A stretch of DNA of 61,791 nucleotides, taken from CAVRXQ01 sp963831155. Lineage in GTDB: Bacteria > Actinomycetota > Acidimicrobiia > Acidimicrobiales > Bog-793. A program made the position numbers and the translations under genes. The notes below the pieces were generated by a model. That model was not told the DNA's origin, made no database searches, and saw only the letters and a list, made by a program, of their open reading frames with translations. Of this stretch, positions 52,548 to 61,790 are shown piece after piece. Position 1 is the first letter of the stretch, and every line of letters starts with the position of its first letter. The stretch is from contig CAWHOY010000004.1 in NCBI GenBank assembly GCA_963831155.1, positions 1 through 61,791 on the forward strand. The letters are read 5' to 3'.

Positions 52548-53714
52548 TCAGGAACAGAGGTTGACTTTCTTTGCGGCGAGGACCGACGAGACCGCGGTGT
52601 CGAGGACGCTGGTGGGCAGCTTTCCTGCGGTGACCGCCTGCACGATCGCCGACTGCAGCTGCGAAAAGACGAGGTTCGGGTTTGTCGCGTTGAAAAGCAC
52701 CATGTCCGCGCCGGCGTGGATCGCGAGCACCGTCGCGCGCGCCAGGCTGAAACCCGAGTCCGAAATCGCGTCCGCGGTGAGCGAGTCGGTGATCACGACA
52801 CCGTGGAAGCCGAGCTGGCGGCGGAGCAGTCCTCCGATCACCGCGGGGGACAGGCTCGCCGGCAGTGACGTGAGACCGGGGATCGTCGCGTTGCCGACCA
52901 TCACAGCCGGCAGGTTTGCCTTGATCGCGTCCTCGAAGGGGATGAGATCGGCGCGTTCGAGGGTCGCAAGCGGGGGTGTCGACGCCTTCGCGTAGTCGGT
53001 GTTCGCGGTCGCGCTCCCTTCGCCGGGGAAATGCTTCACGACAGGGGTCACTCCCGCTGCGAGTAGGCCGCGGGCGAAGGCGAGGCCGTAGCGAGCAGCG
53101 ACTTGCGGATTCGGGCTGAACGAGCGAGGCCCGTCGGTGTGGGTCGCGTCGGGACCGGGTCCGCTCGCGATATCGAGAACCGGGGCGAGGTCCATCGTCA
53201 CGCCGTCGGCGCGCATGCGCTTGCCGACGGACTCGGCGAGCGCTTCGACCGCGCTCGGGCTCATGTCGGCGGCCATCGTGCGTGGCCAAGGGATTGACCC
53301 GACGAGGTTCGCCAGTCGCTGGATCTCGCCGCCTTCTTCGTCGGTCATGACGAGCGGCGCGATGTTGCCTTCGGCGTGGGATTCGACCGCGGCCAACAGC
53401 GTGCCGAGGTTCGTCGGCGCGTCCGATCCGAAAAGAATGATCCCGCCCGCGCCTGCGGCGACAGATGGCGCGAGGCTCGCCACTTGTGCAGCGTCGACCG
53501 GCACGGCGAGCAACTGCGCCGCGCGCCGGAAGAGGCTCCATCGTCCGATAGCCGTGACGTTCGTGCATGGCGCGGTCGATTGCGTCGCGCGGGATGCAGG
53601 GAGCGGCGCGTCGGTGAGCTGCCAATGGATCGCGGTGATCGGTATGAGGCCGAGCGCTGCCGTGCCGAGGCGCCAGATCAACCGGCGTCTTTTGTTGGCG
53701 TGCCTGCGGATCAT
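52548..53714 (-). CDS. Glycoside hydrolase family 3 beta-N-acetylglucosaminidase (NagZ-like)
   Basis: 388 residues from ATG 53714; a 21-residue longer frame is possible. A membrane anchor or signal (LIWRLGTAALGLIPITAIHW) is followed by the GH3 barrel: VMTDEEGGEIQRLA, LAPVLDIASGPG, RSFSPNPQVAARYG, VVKHFPGEGSA with the K-H of NagZ-type enzymes, and the nucleophile aspartate in GVVITDSLTADAI. It would cut N-acetylglucosamine from peptidoglycan fragments outside the membrane. Confidence 0.88.
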   Translation of the reverse strand: MIRRHANKRRRLIWRLGTAALGLIPITAIHWQLTDAPLPASRATQSTAPCTNVTAIGRWSLFRRAAQLLAVPVDAAQVASLAPSVAAGAGGIILFGSDAPTNLGTLLAAVESHAEGNIAPLVMTDEEGGEIQRLANLVGSIPWPRTMAADMSPSAVEALAESVGKRMRADGVTMDLAPVLDIASGPGPDATHTDGPRSFSPNPQVAARYGLAFARGLLAAGVTPVVKHFPGEGSATANTDYAKASTPPLATLERADLIPFEDAIKANLPAVMVGNATIPGLTSLPASLSPAVIGGLLRRQLGFHGVVITDSLTADAISDSGFSLARATVLAIHAGADMVLFNATNPNLVFSQLQSAIVQAVTAGKLPTSVLDTAVSSVLAAKKVNLCS

Positions 53715-53826
53715 GGGCGAGTAGTTGATCAAATCAGCGAAGCGCGCGCCACGACCGCCTCGCCCTCGGTACGTCAAACGCGCGTCAGCAACCGTCGTCC
53801 CGTTGCCGGGCGGACACTCCCGCTAC

Positions 53827-54183
53827 TCAGGCGACGCCGGACGTCGGAGTGAAAAAGACGCCCTGAGCGCCTTCGGACGAGCGTCCGGGCTCGGAGTCCG
53901 GATCGATCGAGAGCTCTTCCTCGGGTCGCTCGCTTGATGGCGATTGAGACGGCGGACCGTTGTCGGGAATCGGGACGACGACTCGTGCTGCGTTGAGTTC
54001 GGCGTACCGGTCGATCCGCGCCTGTAGCGCTTCCGCAGCGGCGTTCTCGAACGCGAGCGCGTGATCACGCGCCTGTTCGAGGTCAACGCCGCTTTGGAGG
54101 ATCCGCACGTGCAATCTCGGATACGGGGTTTGGCGTGGTTCCCCAGACCGCGCCCGGCGGATCGCGAAGCGAAAGGCTGACAT
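53827..54183 (-). CDS. Unknown small protein, acidic C terminus
   Basis: 118 residues from ATG 54183, with gggaggtgagg upstream, a good ribosome site. It starts MSAFRFAIRRARSGEPRQTPYP, then LHVRILQSGVDLEQARDHALAFENAAAEALQARIDRY, a probable helix, and a Pro/Glu-rich tail. No family is recognised. Confidence 0.55.
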   Translation of the reverse strand: MSAFRFAIRRARSGEPRQTPYPRLHVRILQSGVDLEQARDHALAFENAAAEALQARIDRYAELNAARVVVPIPDNGPPSQSPSSERPEEELSIDPDSEPGRSSEGAQGVFFTPTSGVA

Positions 54184-54343
54184 GTTCCTCACCTCCCGCC
54201 CGACAAGTGCTCCTTCTTGTCAGTCGCGTGACACTTTGGCACCAACCAGGGGACTTTGGTTGTCGCGCGGCCGTACCAGCGGGCTGAAATGACTGACTAA
54301 CTCGTGGCGGTCGGTTGGCGTCGAGGAAGCGCACAGGGACTCT

Positions 54344-56322
54344 TCAATTGGCAGCTTCCTGCCTCCCGGCGACTTGATCCTGCCTCCGTAAGAGGTCGTC
54401 GTAGCGGGGATCAGCTCGGGCACCCTCGAATAGACGTGAGTACCGCAGTTCGAGCAGCGGCAGCGAGTGCAATTCGAGAGCGTGGTCCATCGCGTCCCAG
54501 AAGGCATCAAACTCATCCAGAGCAAAATGGATGTAACCCTCTAGGAAGACGGTGACGGCTCCGCCCGGGTCGAGTTCGTCGAGCTTGGCTATGCAGCGCC
54601 GAGCATTCTCTTTATCCCCATGGCGAGCTGCGAGGATCCCACGAAACGTGACCGCCAAGAGGCTTCCCGGACGCAGGCGTTCCATTTCGTCGACGCTTGC
54701 TTCCGCCTTCAGATAGTCCTGGCAACCGAGGTAATACTCCGCGCGATGGGCGTGGGTGCGGAATGCGACGAGCGACTCGGTCATGTCCCAGTGGGCGAGA
54801 GCCTCAGCTTCGCGCCCTGCGTAGACGTAGGCGCGCCCAAGAACGCGATGACGTTGATGTCGAGCGGATCGAGCCGGTAGGCGTCTTCGAGCAGCTGAAC
54901 GCATGCTTCGATGTTCCCTGCTCCTGCCTCGAGCTGGGCGAGCCAGCGGTAAGGATCGGAAAGGCTCGGGCTGAGCTCGACAGCGAGGCGGGCCTCCCGA
55001 GCAGCACCGACCCTGTCATCCTCGGCGATCATGAGGCCGGCTAGCGCGGAATGTGCCTCAGCGAGGGTTGCGTTCGTGGCGATCGCCATCGACAGCTCTT
55101 CCCGCGCCTTGCGATCCGAGTCGGCGTAGGGAAGTGTCCCTTCTGCCCCGAAGTACAAGTAGCACTCAGCAATGCCGACTCGGGCGCGGGCGAAATCGGG
55201 ATCGCGGGCGACCGCCTGCTCGAACAATGCGAGCGCCCGACGGATTGCCCCCTCCGATGTCTTGTCGTGGAAGAGCTTTCTACCCTGAAGGAAGAGTGTG
55301 TAGGCCTCCATGTCGGCGGTGTCCTGTTTTGAGTGAGCCACCCTCAGCGAGCCTGGTTCTCCGAGCGCGAACAGGTGCGAGGAGATCGATTCGGTGATCT
55401 GACTGGCGAGCTCGTCCTGAATAGCGAAGACGTCGTCGAGCTCACGGTCGTAGCGCGACGCCCAGAGGTGTTCCTCAGAGCTCGTCTCAATGAGTTGGGC
55501 GGTGATGCGGATGCGTTTGTCCGCCTTTCGCACGCTGCACTCGAGAACCATGCCGACGCCGAGGGCTCGTCCGATCTCGAGGGCGGTTTCGCGACTGTTC
55601 TTGTAATGCATCGCAGTCGTTCGAGCGATTACCCGGAGCCCCGAGACGTGAGCGAGCTTCTCAATGAGCTCCTCGGTCATCCCGTCTGCGAAGTACTCGT
55701 CGTCTGGATCAGGGCTGATGTTGGCGAAGGGCAGTACGACGATCCGGCGAAGGGTCATGTCTGAGGGTGCTGATGCTTCGTCGCGGGCAGGCCGAGGGTT
55801 TTCGGAAGAAAAGACGATCCTGAAGAGCTCGATCGGGGCTTCGATGTTCTTAAGCATCGGGCTCCCGATCGACTGAAGAGTCACATCGAGTTTGTTGTGA
55901 ACCTGGTCATACACTTGCCGGGAGACACACACCCCGCCGTGTTCAGCGTGCGGCTCGATGCGCGCCACGATGTTGACAGCGTCACCGAAGACGTCATTGT
56001 TCCGGTGAACGACGTCGCCGAGATGAATTCCGATCCGAAGCAGGAGTAGTTCGCCGCCAGCCTCAGTATTACGCGTCCCAATTGCTTCTTGGATTTGGAG
56101 GGCGCAACGGACCGCCTCGAGGGCGCTCGCGAACTCGACTAACAGGCCGTCGCCCAGCGTCTTGACGATGCGGCCCCCGAAGGCCGCGACGATCGGGCGC
56201 ACGATGTCTTCCTGCTCGCGCACGAAATCAAGAGCGAGTTTCTCGTCCCGCTGAGTTAGCGAGGAGTAACCCACCATGTCGGTAAGCATCACCGCCGCCA
56301 ACTGCCGATGTTCACCTGACAC
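54344..56322 (-). CDS. Class III adenylate cyclase with TolB-like and TPR domains, one frameshift
   Basis: GTG 56322 start. The cyclase domain (about 1-160) has the metal residues D15 and D58, adenine-binding K54 and D110, and the transition-state pair N117 and R121 (LTDMVGYS, VKTLGDG, DVFGDAVNIVAR), so it looks active. A TolB/CadC-like segment (RRIVVLPFANISPDPDDEYFADGMTEELIEKL) lies at about 190-320. TPR helices follow. The frame breaks near 54836-54850 at VIAFLG; the other frame continues AYVYAGREAEALAHWDM to a stop at 54344, giving about 658 residues. It makes cAMP with control by a soluble C-terminal platform. No membrane segment is seen. Confidence 0.82.
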
Positions 56323-56644
56323 GACGCGATTTTACTTTGGGAAGGTAGCTGGACCGTTCGGCGATGGATGTGCGACGTTGACAATCAGGAGCGCGTCTCT
56401 CGCTACGTCGCGGTTGTAAGAGCCGACATCACCTCGCGGAAGTGGTTGCGCGTGTTCTTTTAACAGTCTGAAGGCTCGTCGCCCCGGCTATTCCAGATCT
56501 ATTAAACGCGCAACCCGCGAGCGTGCTCACGTGGTGTTCGGTCGCCAATGAGCGACGCGGCGTAGCCTTCCGCCATATGGCATGGCTTGATTTCCACCAA
56601 TCGACTCCGGAGGTCACAGTTGGGGCCGACGGATACTTGACGTG
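56323..56644. other. Divergent intergenic region (322 bases)
   Basis: It holds the promoter of the cyclase gene and should hold that of the LapA-like gene. Apart from the -10 element for the cyclase I see no RNA gene, att site or repeat. GC falls around 56455-56515. Confidence 0.4.
56329..56334 (-). promoter_or_regulatory. -10 element for a leaderless adenylate cyclase transcript
   Basis: On the minus strand TAAAAT is followed by six bases (cgcgtc) and then the GTG start. This spacing would put transcription start on the G of GTG. No ribosome site precedes the gene, which fits leaderless translation, common in actinobacteria. Confidence 0.45.
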
Positions 56645-57028
56645 ATGGCAGATACAGCTCCAGCCCCCGAGGAACCGACCCCAAGCGATATGTCGCCGAG
56701 CTTGGCCGAGACTGTCCCACCGGATTCAACTCGGCGAAGTCGAATCTCTGGAACGTGGGTGGGGGTCATCATCGCGACCGTGGTGCTCGCGCTATTGCTG
56801 GTATTCATCCTCCAGAACACGAGACGGGTAAAGATCTCGTACTTCACAGTCCACGGAGCGATGCCGCTTGGTGTGGCTCTCCTTCTCGCCGCGATCGGCG
56901 GTGTGTTGTTCGCAGCAGTGGTTGGCTCACTGCGAATCTGGCAGCTGCGTCGCCGTCTGGGCGACGCGGAGCATTCAGGCGGTAAGAGTCGGAGAAGCCG
57001 ATACCGCGGGCGGCGGTTGCCTACCTAG
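56645..57028 (+). CDS. LapA-domain (DUF1049) membrane protein
   Basis: 127 residues from ATG 56645; a GTG directly before (56642) would add one residue. A Pro/Glu-rich N terminus is followed by two membrane segments: TWVGVIIATVVLALLLVFILQNTRRVKISYF with the N-T-R/x-V pattern of LapA, then MPLGVALLLAAIGGVLFAAVVG. The basic tail ends at 57028. The next frame reads on into a DADADADADE tail through the hexanucleotide repeat at 57033, so a one-base change would alter the C terminus. Confidence 0.75.
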   Translation: MADTAPAPEEPTPSDMSPSLAETVPPDSTRRSRISGTWVGVIIATVVLALLLVFILQNTRRVKISYFTVHGAMPLGVALLLAAIGGVLFAAVVGSLRIWQLRRRLGDAEHSGGKSRRSRYRGRRLPT

Positions 57029-57029
57029 C

Positions 57030-57061
<32 letters not shown>

Positions 57062-57300
57062 GTAAGAGGTTGTGCCCCGGTTGATCCACGTCTGGATCAT
57101 GGAGTCGGGCGCGCTGGGCCGGCCGTCTGAGTCAGCGCCTCGCTGGTGCGCAGGGGTGAAAATCGCTGGTTTCGATCTGAGACTGGAAGGTCGGGAGCGC
57201 CATGGGCGCGCACGGTGTTGAGAGAAGACCCTTCGGAATGGGTCGAGCGTATTCTCGCGAGTCCTCGGACGACTGATACACCCGTTTCGACGGCACGCCA

Positions 57301-58065
57301 TCATGTTTCCCGAGGCAGCGGATCGACGCCCCATCGCACGGTTCGGCCGTCGCGTCGCATCGTCGCGCTGAATCCGTAGATCGAGCAGAAGATTGCGCCG
57401 GCTGTCAGGGCCCACGTGCTGGCGGTGCGCTCGAGCACGAAGGCGCGAAGTGACGACGAGACGAGGAGCCAGGCGACCAGCCCGGAGTTCACCAACAGCA
57501 CCGTCGCCCACAGGAGCGAGATCCGAATGAAGAACTGCTGAACGCGAGGCTGCGCGAGGAGCTCCGGATCGAGCGGACAGAAGTCGTGAGCAAATCGCTG
57601 GGTAAAGGGTCGGCGAACGATTGCCGAGACGATCAGAACCAACGCGATGATGATCGTCCCGACGAGCGGTTGGGCGAAGTAGAGAAAAGCGCTGCCAGTG
57701 ACGAACGACACTGCGGTTCGAACACTCAGCAGCACGACATCGAGGGCGAGCACCGTTGACACTCGCTCCTTGCGGATCAGCCGCCGGGCTGTGGCTGCAT
57801 ACGACCAAACGAGTGCCGCAACGAGTGCGCCTCGAAATCCGGCTAAGACCAAGGTGGCATAAAAGAGAGCCACCGGAGCGAGCAGGCCTTCGGCTACTAC
57901 GGGAATTGCATGTCGAAGCGCGACCCGCGGAGCGGGCATGCGAATAATCGAGCGATCAGCGCGATCACACGAGATCGAAAAGGGAACGGCCGGCTGTCCC
58001 TGCGACGAGCTCGGGCATTCCGAATTTTCCGGCGTGCACATCGCATTCGTTCGGTATTCCGACAT
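57301..58065 (-). CDS. VC0807-like membrane protein
   Basis: 254 residues by the longest frame; MPAPRVALRHAIPVV at about residue 43 is a likelier start. Five to six membrane segments follow (GLLAPVALFYATLVLAGF, ALVAALVWSYAATARRL, SAFLYFAQPLVGTIIIALVLIV, ISLLWATVLLVNSGLVAWLLV). The order and the PRVQQFFIRISLLWA stretch resemble VC0807 / intracellular septation A-like proteins, function unknown. Confidence 0.6.
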   Translation of the reverse strand: MSEYRTNAMCTPENSECPSSSQGQPAVPFSISCDRADRSIIRMPAPRVALRHAIPVVAEGLLAPVALFYATLVLAGFRGALVAALVWSYAATARRLIRKERVSTVLALDVVLLSVRTAVSFVTGSAFLYFAQPLVGTIIIALVLIVSAIVRRPFTQRFAHDFCPLDPELLAQPRVQQFFIRISLLWATVLLVNSGLVAWLLVSSSLRAFVLERTASTWALTAGAIFCSIYGFSATMRRDGRTVRWGVDPLPRET

Positions 58066-58161
58066 CTCAGATTCGGCATCTGCTTGTGCATCTGGCGCGT
58101 GTCCGTGCGGCTGGTCTCATCCGGGAGGCAAGACAGCCGGAGGGCTTCTGTCCGTATTTCG

Positions 58162-58470
58162 TCATCGGCGGCCTCTCCCAGGTCCCTTGGGGGCGTTCGT
58201 TTCGACCAAAACCTCTAGAACCTCACCGATCGTTCGTTCTCGACCGATGGCCTCTCCGAGGGGCAAGTGGGTCTGGATGGAGTAGCGGTTGCGACGGCCC
58301 TCTTTGTCCTTGACGACGTAGCCGGATGCAATCAGGTCGGTAACGATTCCGAAGGCGCTGCGTTCGGTGATGCCGATCATCGCGGCGATCTCGCGCAACC
58401 GCGCCCCAGGGTCGTGGGCGATGCAGACGAGGGCTCGGGCATGGTTGGTGAGGAAGCTCCACTCAGCCAT
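58162..58470 (-). CDS. Winged-helix transcriptional regulator
   Basis: 102 residues from ATG 58470. A single winged-helix domain: WSFLTNHARALVCIAHDPGARLREIAAMIGITERSAFGIVTDLIASGYVVKDKEGRRNRYSIQ, MarR/ArsR-like in shape, with a basic wing. Small regulators of this kind occur in actinobacteria. It is divergent from hsp20 with 135 bases between, which contain a perfect palindrome, so it probably controls itself and hsp20. TACACT (58478-58483, minus strand) lies 7 bases before its ATG, implying a leaderless mRNA. Confidence 0.8.
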   Translation of the reverse strand: MAEWSFLTNHARALVCIAHDPGARLREIAAMIGITERSAFGIVTDLIASGYVVKDKEGRRNRYSIQTHLPLGEAIGRERTIGEVLEVLVETNAPKGPGRGRR

Positions 58471-58477
58471 GAGACAA

Positions 58478-58483
58478 AGTGTA
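58478..58483 (-). promoter_or_regulatory. -10 element of the regulator gene
   Basis: TACACT on the minus strand, seven bases before the ATG at 58470, with no ribosome site, which fits a leaderless transcript. The -35 is weak. Confidence 0.4.
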
Positions 58484-58505
58484 GCAGGCTATTTCTAGAA
58501 GTGAG

Positions 58506-58534
58506 TTGCTAGTTATCTATAACTAGCGTAGAGT
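58506..58534 (+). promoter_or_regulatory. hsp20 promoter covered by a palindromic operator
   Basis: TTGCTA (58506-58511) and TAGAGT (58529-58534) are 17 bases apart, a fair sigma-70 type promoter for hsp20. GCTAGTTAT and ATAACTAGC (58508-58527) form a perfect inverted repeat of 9-bp arms with a 2-base centre that fills the spacer, a place where a bound repressor would block polymerase. A separate TTCTAGAA lies at 58493-58500. Confidence 0.65.
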
Positions 58535-58605
58535 GAGGTTGCAGACCCCCAAGCCCTCCTGTCGCCGACACCGAGTTGCTCGAGAGTCAGCGAAAGGATG
58601 CAGCC

Positions 58606-59046
58606 ATGTTGATGCGATTCGAACCATTCAGTGAGTTCGACCGGATCACTGAGCAGTTGAGGAGCGAACGCCCTTGGCAGATCCCTGTCGACGCATACCG
58701 GCGGGACGACGAGTACAGGGTGCTGTTCGACCTACCGGGCACCGATCCGGGCTCGATCGAGGTGAGCGTCGACAACGACGTGCTCACCGTGCGAGGTACG
58801 CGCACCTGGCTCCGTTTCGATGACGACCAGGTCGCGATTACGGAGCGGCCCAAGGGCGATTTCACCCGCCAGCTGTTCCTCGGAGAGAGCCTCGATCGCG
58901 ACAAGATCACGGCCTCTTACGAAGATGGCGTGCTCACCATCACGATTCCCGTGATCGCACAGGCGAAGCCCCGCAAGGTCAAGATCGTCCACGCAAAGGT
59001 CGCGGCAAAGCCCGTTGCCCCGGTATTGGCCTCCGTGAAGTCCTAG
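58606..59046 (+). CDS. Small heat-shock protein Hsp20
   Basis: 146 residues from ATG 58606, which has gaaaggatgc upstream. A start at 58576 would add ten residues but lacks a ribosome site. The alpha-crystallin domain covers about 30-125: IPVDAYRRDDEYRVLFDLPGTDPGSIEVSVDNDVLTVRGTR, FTRQLFLGESLDRDKITASYEDGVLTITIPV with the G-V-L motif. It holds unfolding proteins as oligomers. Likely controlled by the divergent winged-helix regulator; a hairpin terminator follows. Confidence 0.93.
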   Translation: MLMRFEPFSEFDRITEQLRSERPWQIPVDAYRRDDEYRVLFDLPGTDPGSIEVSVDNDVLTVRGTRTWLRFDDDQVAITERPKGDFTRQLFLGESLDRDKITASYEDGVLTITIPVIAQAKPRKVKIVHAKVAAKPVAPVLASVKS

Positions 59047-59051
59047 TCGAA

Positions 59052-59086
59052 CAAGAGCGGCTCTCCTTCCAGGGGAGCCGCTCTTG
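59052..59086 (+). terminator. Hairpin terminator after hsp20
   Basis: A 15-bp stem with one G-T pair (CAAGAGCGGCTC ... GAGCCGCTCTTG) and a 5-base loop ttcca, starting 6 bases after the hsp20 stop. No T run follows, so it may work as a strong hairpin or also end the tRNA transcript from the other side. Confidence 0.7.
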
Positions 59087-59180
59087 TGAAGGATCCTCCC
59101 GGCCCATTCACACCCGACCCCACCAGCAGGCCGCTTTGCCATAAAAAGCTGGTTCCCTCAATGGGGCATCGGCCTCTCTG

Positions 59181-59251
<71 letters not shown>

Positions 59252-59335
59252 GGGTCGGCTCAGGTTACCTGTCGACCCTTGGGGACCCGGTGGAACGTGC
59301 CAGCTGCGGGAGTCGCACAACTACCTTTCTTCTTC

Positions 59336-60313
59336 ATGGCGCTCGCATTTGGGCTCGACGTCGGTGGAACGAAGATCCTTGGCGTCGCCATCGATGGCTC
59401 CGGTGCACTCGTGGCGGAGACCAGACGCCCCGCGTTCAACTCGCGTGAGGCGATCCTCGAGGGTCTTGAAGAAGTCGCTCTCGAGCTTTCCGGTTCCGTC
59501 GGCGGGCGCATAGGCGAACTTGTCGGCGTCGGCGTTGGGGTTCCCGGTCTTGTCGATCGAGACGGCGTGATGCACGAGGCGCCGAACCTGCCGGCGGCCG
59601 AAGAGCTTCTCGTCGGCGTCGAGCTTGCGAAAAGGCTCGAACGCCGCGTTCCGACGTGGCCCGCGCCGCCGATCGTCGTCGATAACGACGGGATGTGCGC
59701 CGTCGCCGGCGAAGTCGTCTTCGGGGCGGGCCGCGATTTGAGCGACGCGATCGTCGTCGCGTTGGGGACGGGAATCGGCGGCGGAATCGTCTCGGCGGGT
59801 CGGGTCGTCCGTGGCGCGCACGGTTTCGCCGGAGAGATCGGTCACATGGTCGTCGAAGTGAATGGTCCGCTCTGCGTCTGTGGCCGATTCGGCTGTTGGG
59901 AGCAGTTCGTCTCTGGCAGCGGCCACCGTCGCCTGGCACGCGAGGCGGCCGCTGCGGGGCGTGCGAGTGCGGTGCTCGCGCTCGCTGGAGGAGAGATTGA
60001 GCGAATCGAGAGTGCGCACGTCTTCACATCGGCGCGCGCTGGCGACCTCGAGGCGTGGGGGATCGTCGACACGATCGCGAAGTACCTCGCGATCGGGATC
60101 GCGAACCTCGTCGAAGTCCTCGACCCGGTCGCGGTGATCGTCGGCGGTGGTGCGGCGAACGACGCAGACCTGTTCCTGCCGGCGACTCGGGAGTACTTCG
60201 CGCAGACGCGCAGGGGAGAAGGTGACCGGGCGGCCGACATACGCCTTGCCGAGCTGGGCGAGCGGGCCGGGGCGGTCGGGGCAGCGGCGATGGCGCTCGG
60301 GATGATCGACTGA
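59336..60313 (+). CDS. ROK-family sugar kinase (glucokinase-like)
   Basis: 325 residues from ATG 59336, where the conserved region begins. FGLDVGGTKILGVAID is the phosphate-1 motif, VGVGVPGLVD follows, VVDNDGMCAVAGE holds the catalytic aspartate, and VALGTGIGGGIVSAG is the second nucleotide motif. The zinc site is GEIGHMVVEVNGPLCVCGRFGCWEQFVSG (C-x-C-G-x2-G-C-x-E). There is no HTH domain, so it is an enzyme rather than a repressor. It phosphorylates glucose or a related sugar. Confidence 0.92.
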   Translation: MALAFGLDVGGTKILGVAIDGSGALVAETRRPAFNSREAILEGLEEVALELSGSVGGRIGELVGVGVGVPGLVDRDGVMHEAPNLPAAEELLVGVELAKRLERRVPTWPAPPIVVDNDGMCAVAGEVVFGAGRDLSDAIVVALGTGIGGGIVSAGRVVRGAHGFAGEIGHMVVEVNGPLCVCGRFGCWEQFVSGSGHRRLAREAAAAGRASAVLALAGGEIERIESAHVFTSARAGDLEAWGIVDTIAKYLAIGIANLVEVLDPVAVIVGGGAANDADLFLPATREYFAQTRRGEGDRAADIRLAELGERAGAVGAAAMALGMID

Positions 60314-60356
60314 CTTTTTGCCGAAGCAGCGGCGATGGTCGGGGAGGCAATGGGGC

Positions 60357-60376
60357 TCTTCGGATTTCAGCGGGGA
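60357..60376. repeat. Left terminal inverted repeat of the ISL3 element
   Basis: TCTTCGGATTT then CAG then CGGGGA; the right copy has TGA in place of CAG. Three mismatches in 20. Confidence 0.8.
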
Positions 60377-60443
60377 GCACATGGTTAGCCGAGATCGTTC
60401 GCGGCCCTCCAAAAATGAAACGAAGGTGCTTCAAGCTTGAGGT

Positions 60444-61760
60444 GTGAGCCAACAAACAAAAAGCACCTTCGTCCTCAGGCACGCTAGCGAGATCCTCCAG
60501 GCGATGGTGGGCCTGAAAGACGTCCGCGTCCTCCACTACAAACGTCACGGGCCGGATGTCGAATTGCTGATCGAGCAGGTGACAGGCGACGTCCGCTGTC
60601 CCTCCTGTCATGGTCACCTCGAGGTGAAAGAGCGTCCTGTCGTCACCTACGTCGACTTGCCCGTCTATGGGGCGCCGATGCGGCTTTCGTGGAAGAAGCA
60701 CCGCATGCGCTGTGTCGATCCAATCTGTCCGAAGAAGTCCTTCGTCCTCCAAGACCACCGCATCGCGGCGAAGGGATGCCTGTTGACGACGCGGGCCGCC
60801 AAGTGGGCGACGCACCAGGTCGGCGGGGGAAGGACGGTCTCAGAGGTGGCAAAAGAGCTCGCCTGTGACTGGCACACCGTGAACGACGCCGTCACCACCT
60901 ATGGCAAGGCCCTATTGGAAGCCGATCACAAGCGACTGAACAAGACGACGGCCATTGGGCTCGACGAAACCTCGTTCGTGAAACTCGGCTCAAAGCACAC
61001 CCGCGACTACGCGACGACGGTCTGTGACGTCGAGCACCACCAGATCATCGACATCCTGCCGACGCGCAACTTCACCGAGGTGGCGGGCTTTCTGGACAAG
61101 CAGGAAAAGGGCTGGAAGGAACGGATCGCCTTCGGGGCACTCGACATGTCGGCCACCTACGCGGCGGTCTTCTCGGTCGTTTTGCCCAAAGCGGCCCAGG
61201 TGGTCGACCCGTTCCACGCCGTCGGACTCGCCAATCGCTGTCTGGACGAGATCCGCAGGCGTGTGCAGATCGAACAGCTCCACCACCGCGGGAGAAGGGA
61301 CGATCCCCTCTATCGTGCCCGGCGGATCCTTTTGCTGGGCGAGGAGAAGCTCGGAACAGAACGGAGCGAGCGACTTTTCTCGCTGCTCTCACTCGGTGAC
61401 CCGGGAGCCGAGGTGGCGATCGCCTACCGGGTGAAAGAACGACTGCGCGACTTCTACAGGGCGAGCGATCCCGACGAGGCGAGGGAACTCCTCAAAGAGC
61501 TCGTGTCGCACTGTCTCAAAAAGGCGATGCCGCCCGAGATCCAGCGTCTCGGGAAAACGATCGAGAGGTGGTTCGACAAGATCTGCAACTACCACGTCGC
61601 CAAGGTGAGCAACGGTCCGACCGAAGCGTTGAACAACTTGATCAAGCGCATCAAAAGGATCGGCTTCGGCTTCAGGAACTTCGAGAACTACCGGATCCGC
61701 GCCCTGCTCTATGCCGGCAAGCCCAACTGGCGCGTGCTCGGCTCGATCGTCGTCCGATGA
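60444..61760 (+). CDS. ISL3-family transposase
   Basis: 438 residues from GTG 60444, a full-length, unbroken frame. N-terminal zinc-finger cysteines (RCPSCHGHLE and RCVDPICPKKSF) are followed by an HTH region (TVSEVAKELACDWHTVNDAV). The DDE core includes IGLDETSFVKLG, FGALDMSATYAAVF with VVDPFHAV, and a C-terminal NGPTEALNNLIKRIKRIGFGF typical of ISL3. The gene looks intact, so recent insertion is possible. Confidence 0.95.
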   Translation: MSQQTKSTFVLRHASEILQAMVGLKDVRVLHYKRHGPDVELLIEQVTGDVRCPSCHGHLEVKERPVVTYVDLPVYGAPMRLSWKKHRMRCVDPICPKKSFVLQDHRIAAKGCLLTTRAAKWATHQVGGGRTVSEVAKELACDWHTVNDAVTTYGKALLEADHKRLNKTTAIGLDETSFVKLGSKHTRDYATTVCDVEHHQIIDILPTRNFTEVAGFLDKQEKGWKERIAFGALDMSATYAAVFSVVLPKAAQVVDPFHAVGLANRCLDEIRRRVQIEQLHHRGRRDDPLYRARRILLLGEEKLGTERSERLFSLLSLGDPGAEVAIAYRVKERLRDFYRASDPDEARELLKELVSHCLKKAMPPEIQRLGKTIERWFDKICNYHVAKVSNGPTEALNNLIKRIKRIGFGFRNFENYRIRALLYAGKPNWRVLGSIVVR

Positions 61761-61770
61761 ACACGTTGGA

Positions 61771-61790
61771 TCCCCGTCAAAATCCGAAGA
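61771..61790. repeat. Right terminal inverted repeat of the ISL3 element
   Basis: tccccgtcaaaatccgaaga, the inverted partner of the left repeat with 17 of 20 bases matching. Confidence 0.8.

Noticed and set aside
57146..57379. 77-codon + strand open frame before the VC0807-like gene
   Set aside because: It overlaps the end of that gene on the other strand, has no ribosome site and no recognisable domain.
58493..58500. TTCTAGAA as a heat-shock element
   Set aside because: It matches the eukaryotic HSE pattern, which bacteria do not use; the length is too short to be significant alone.
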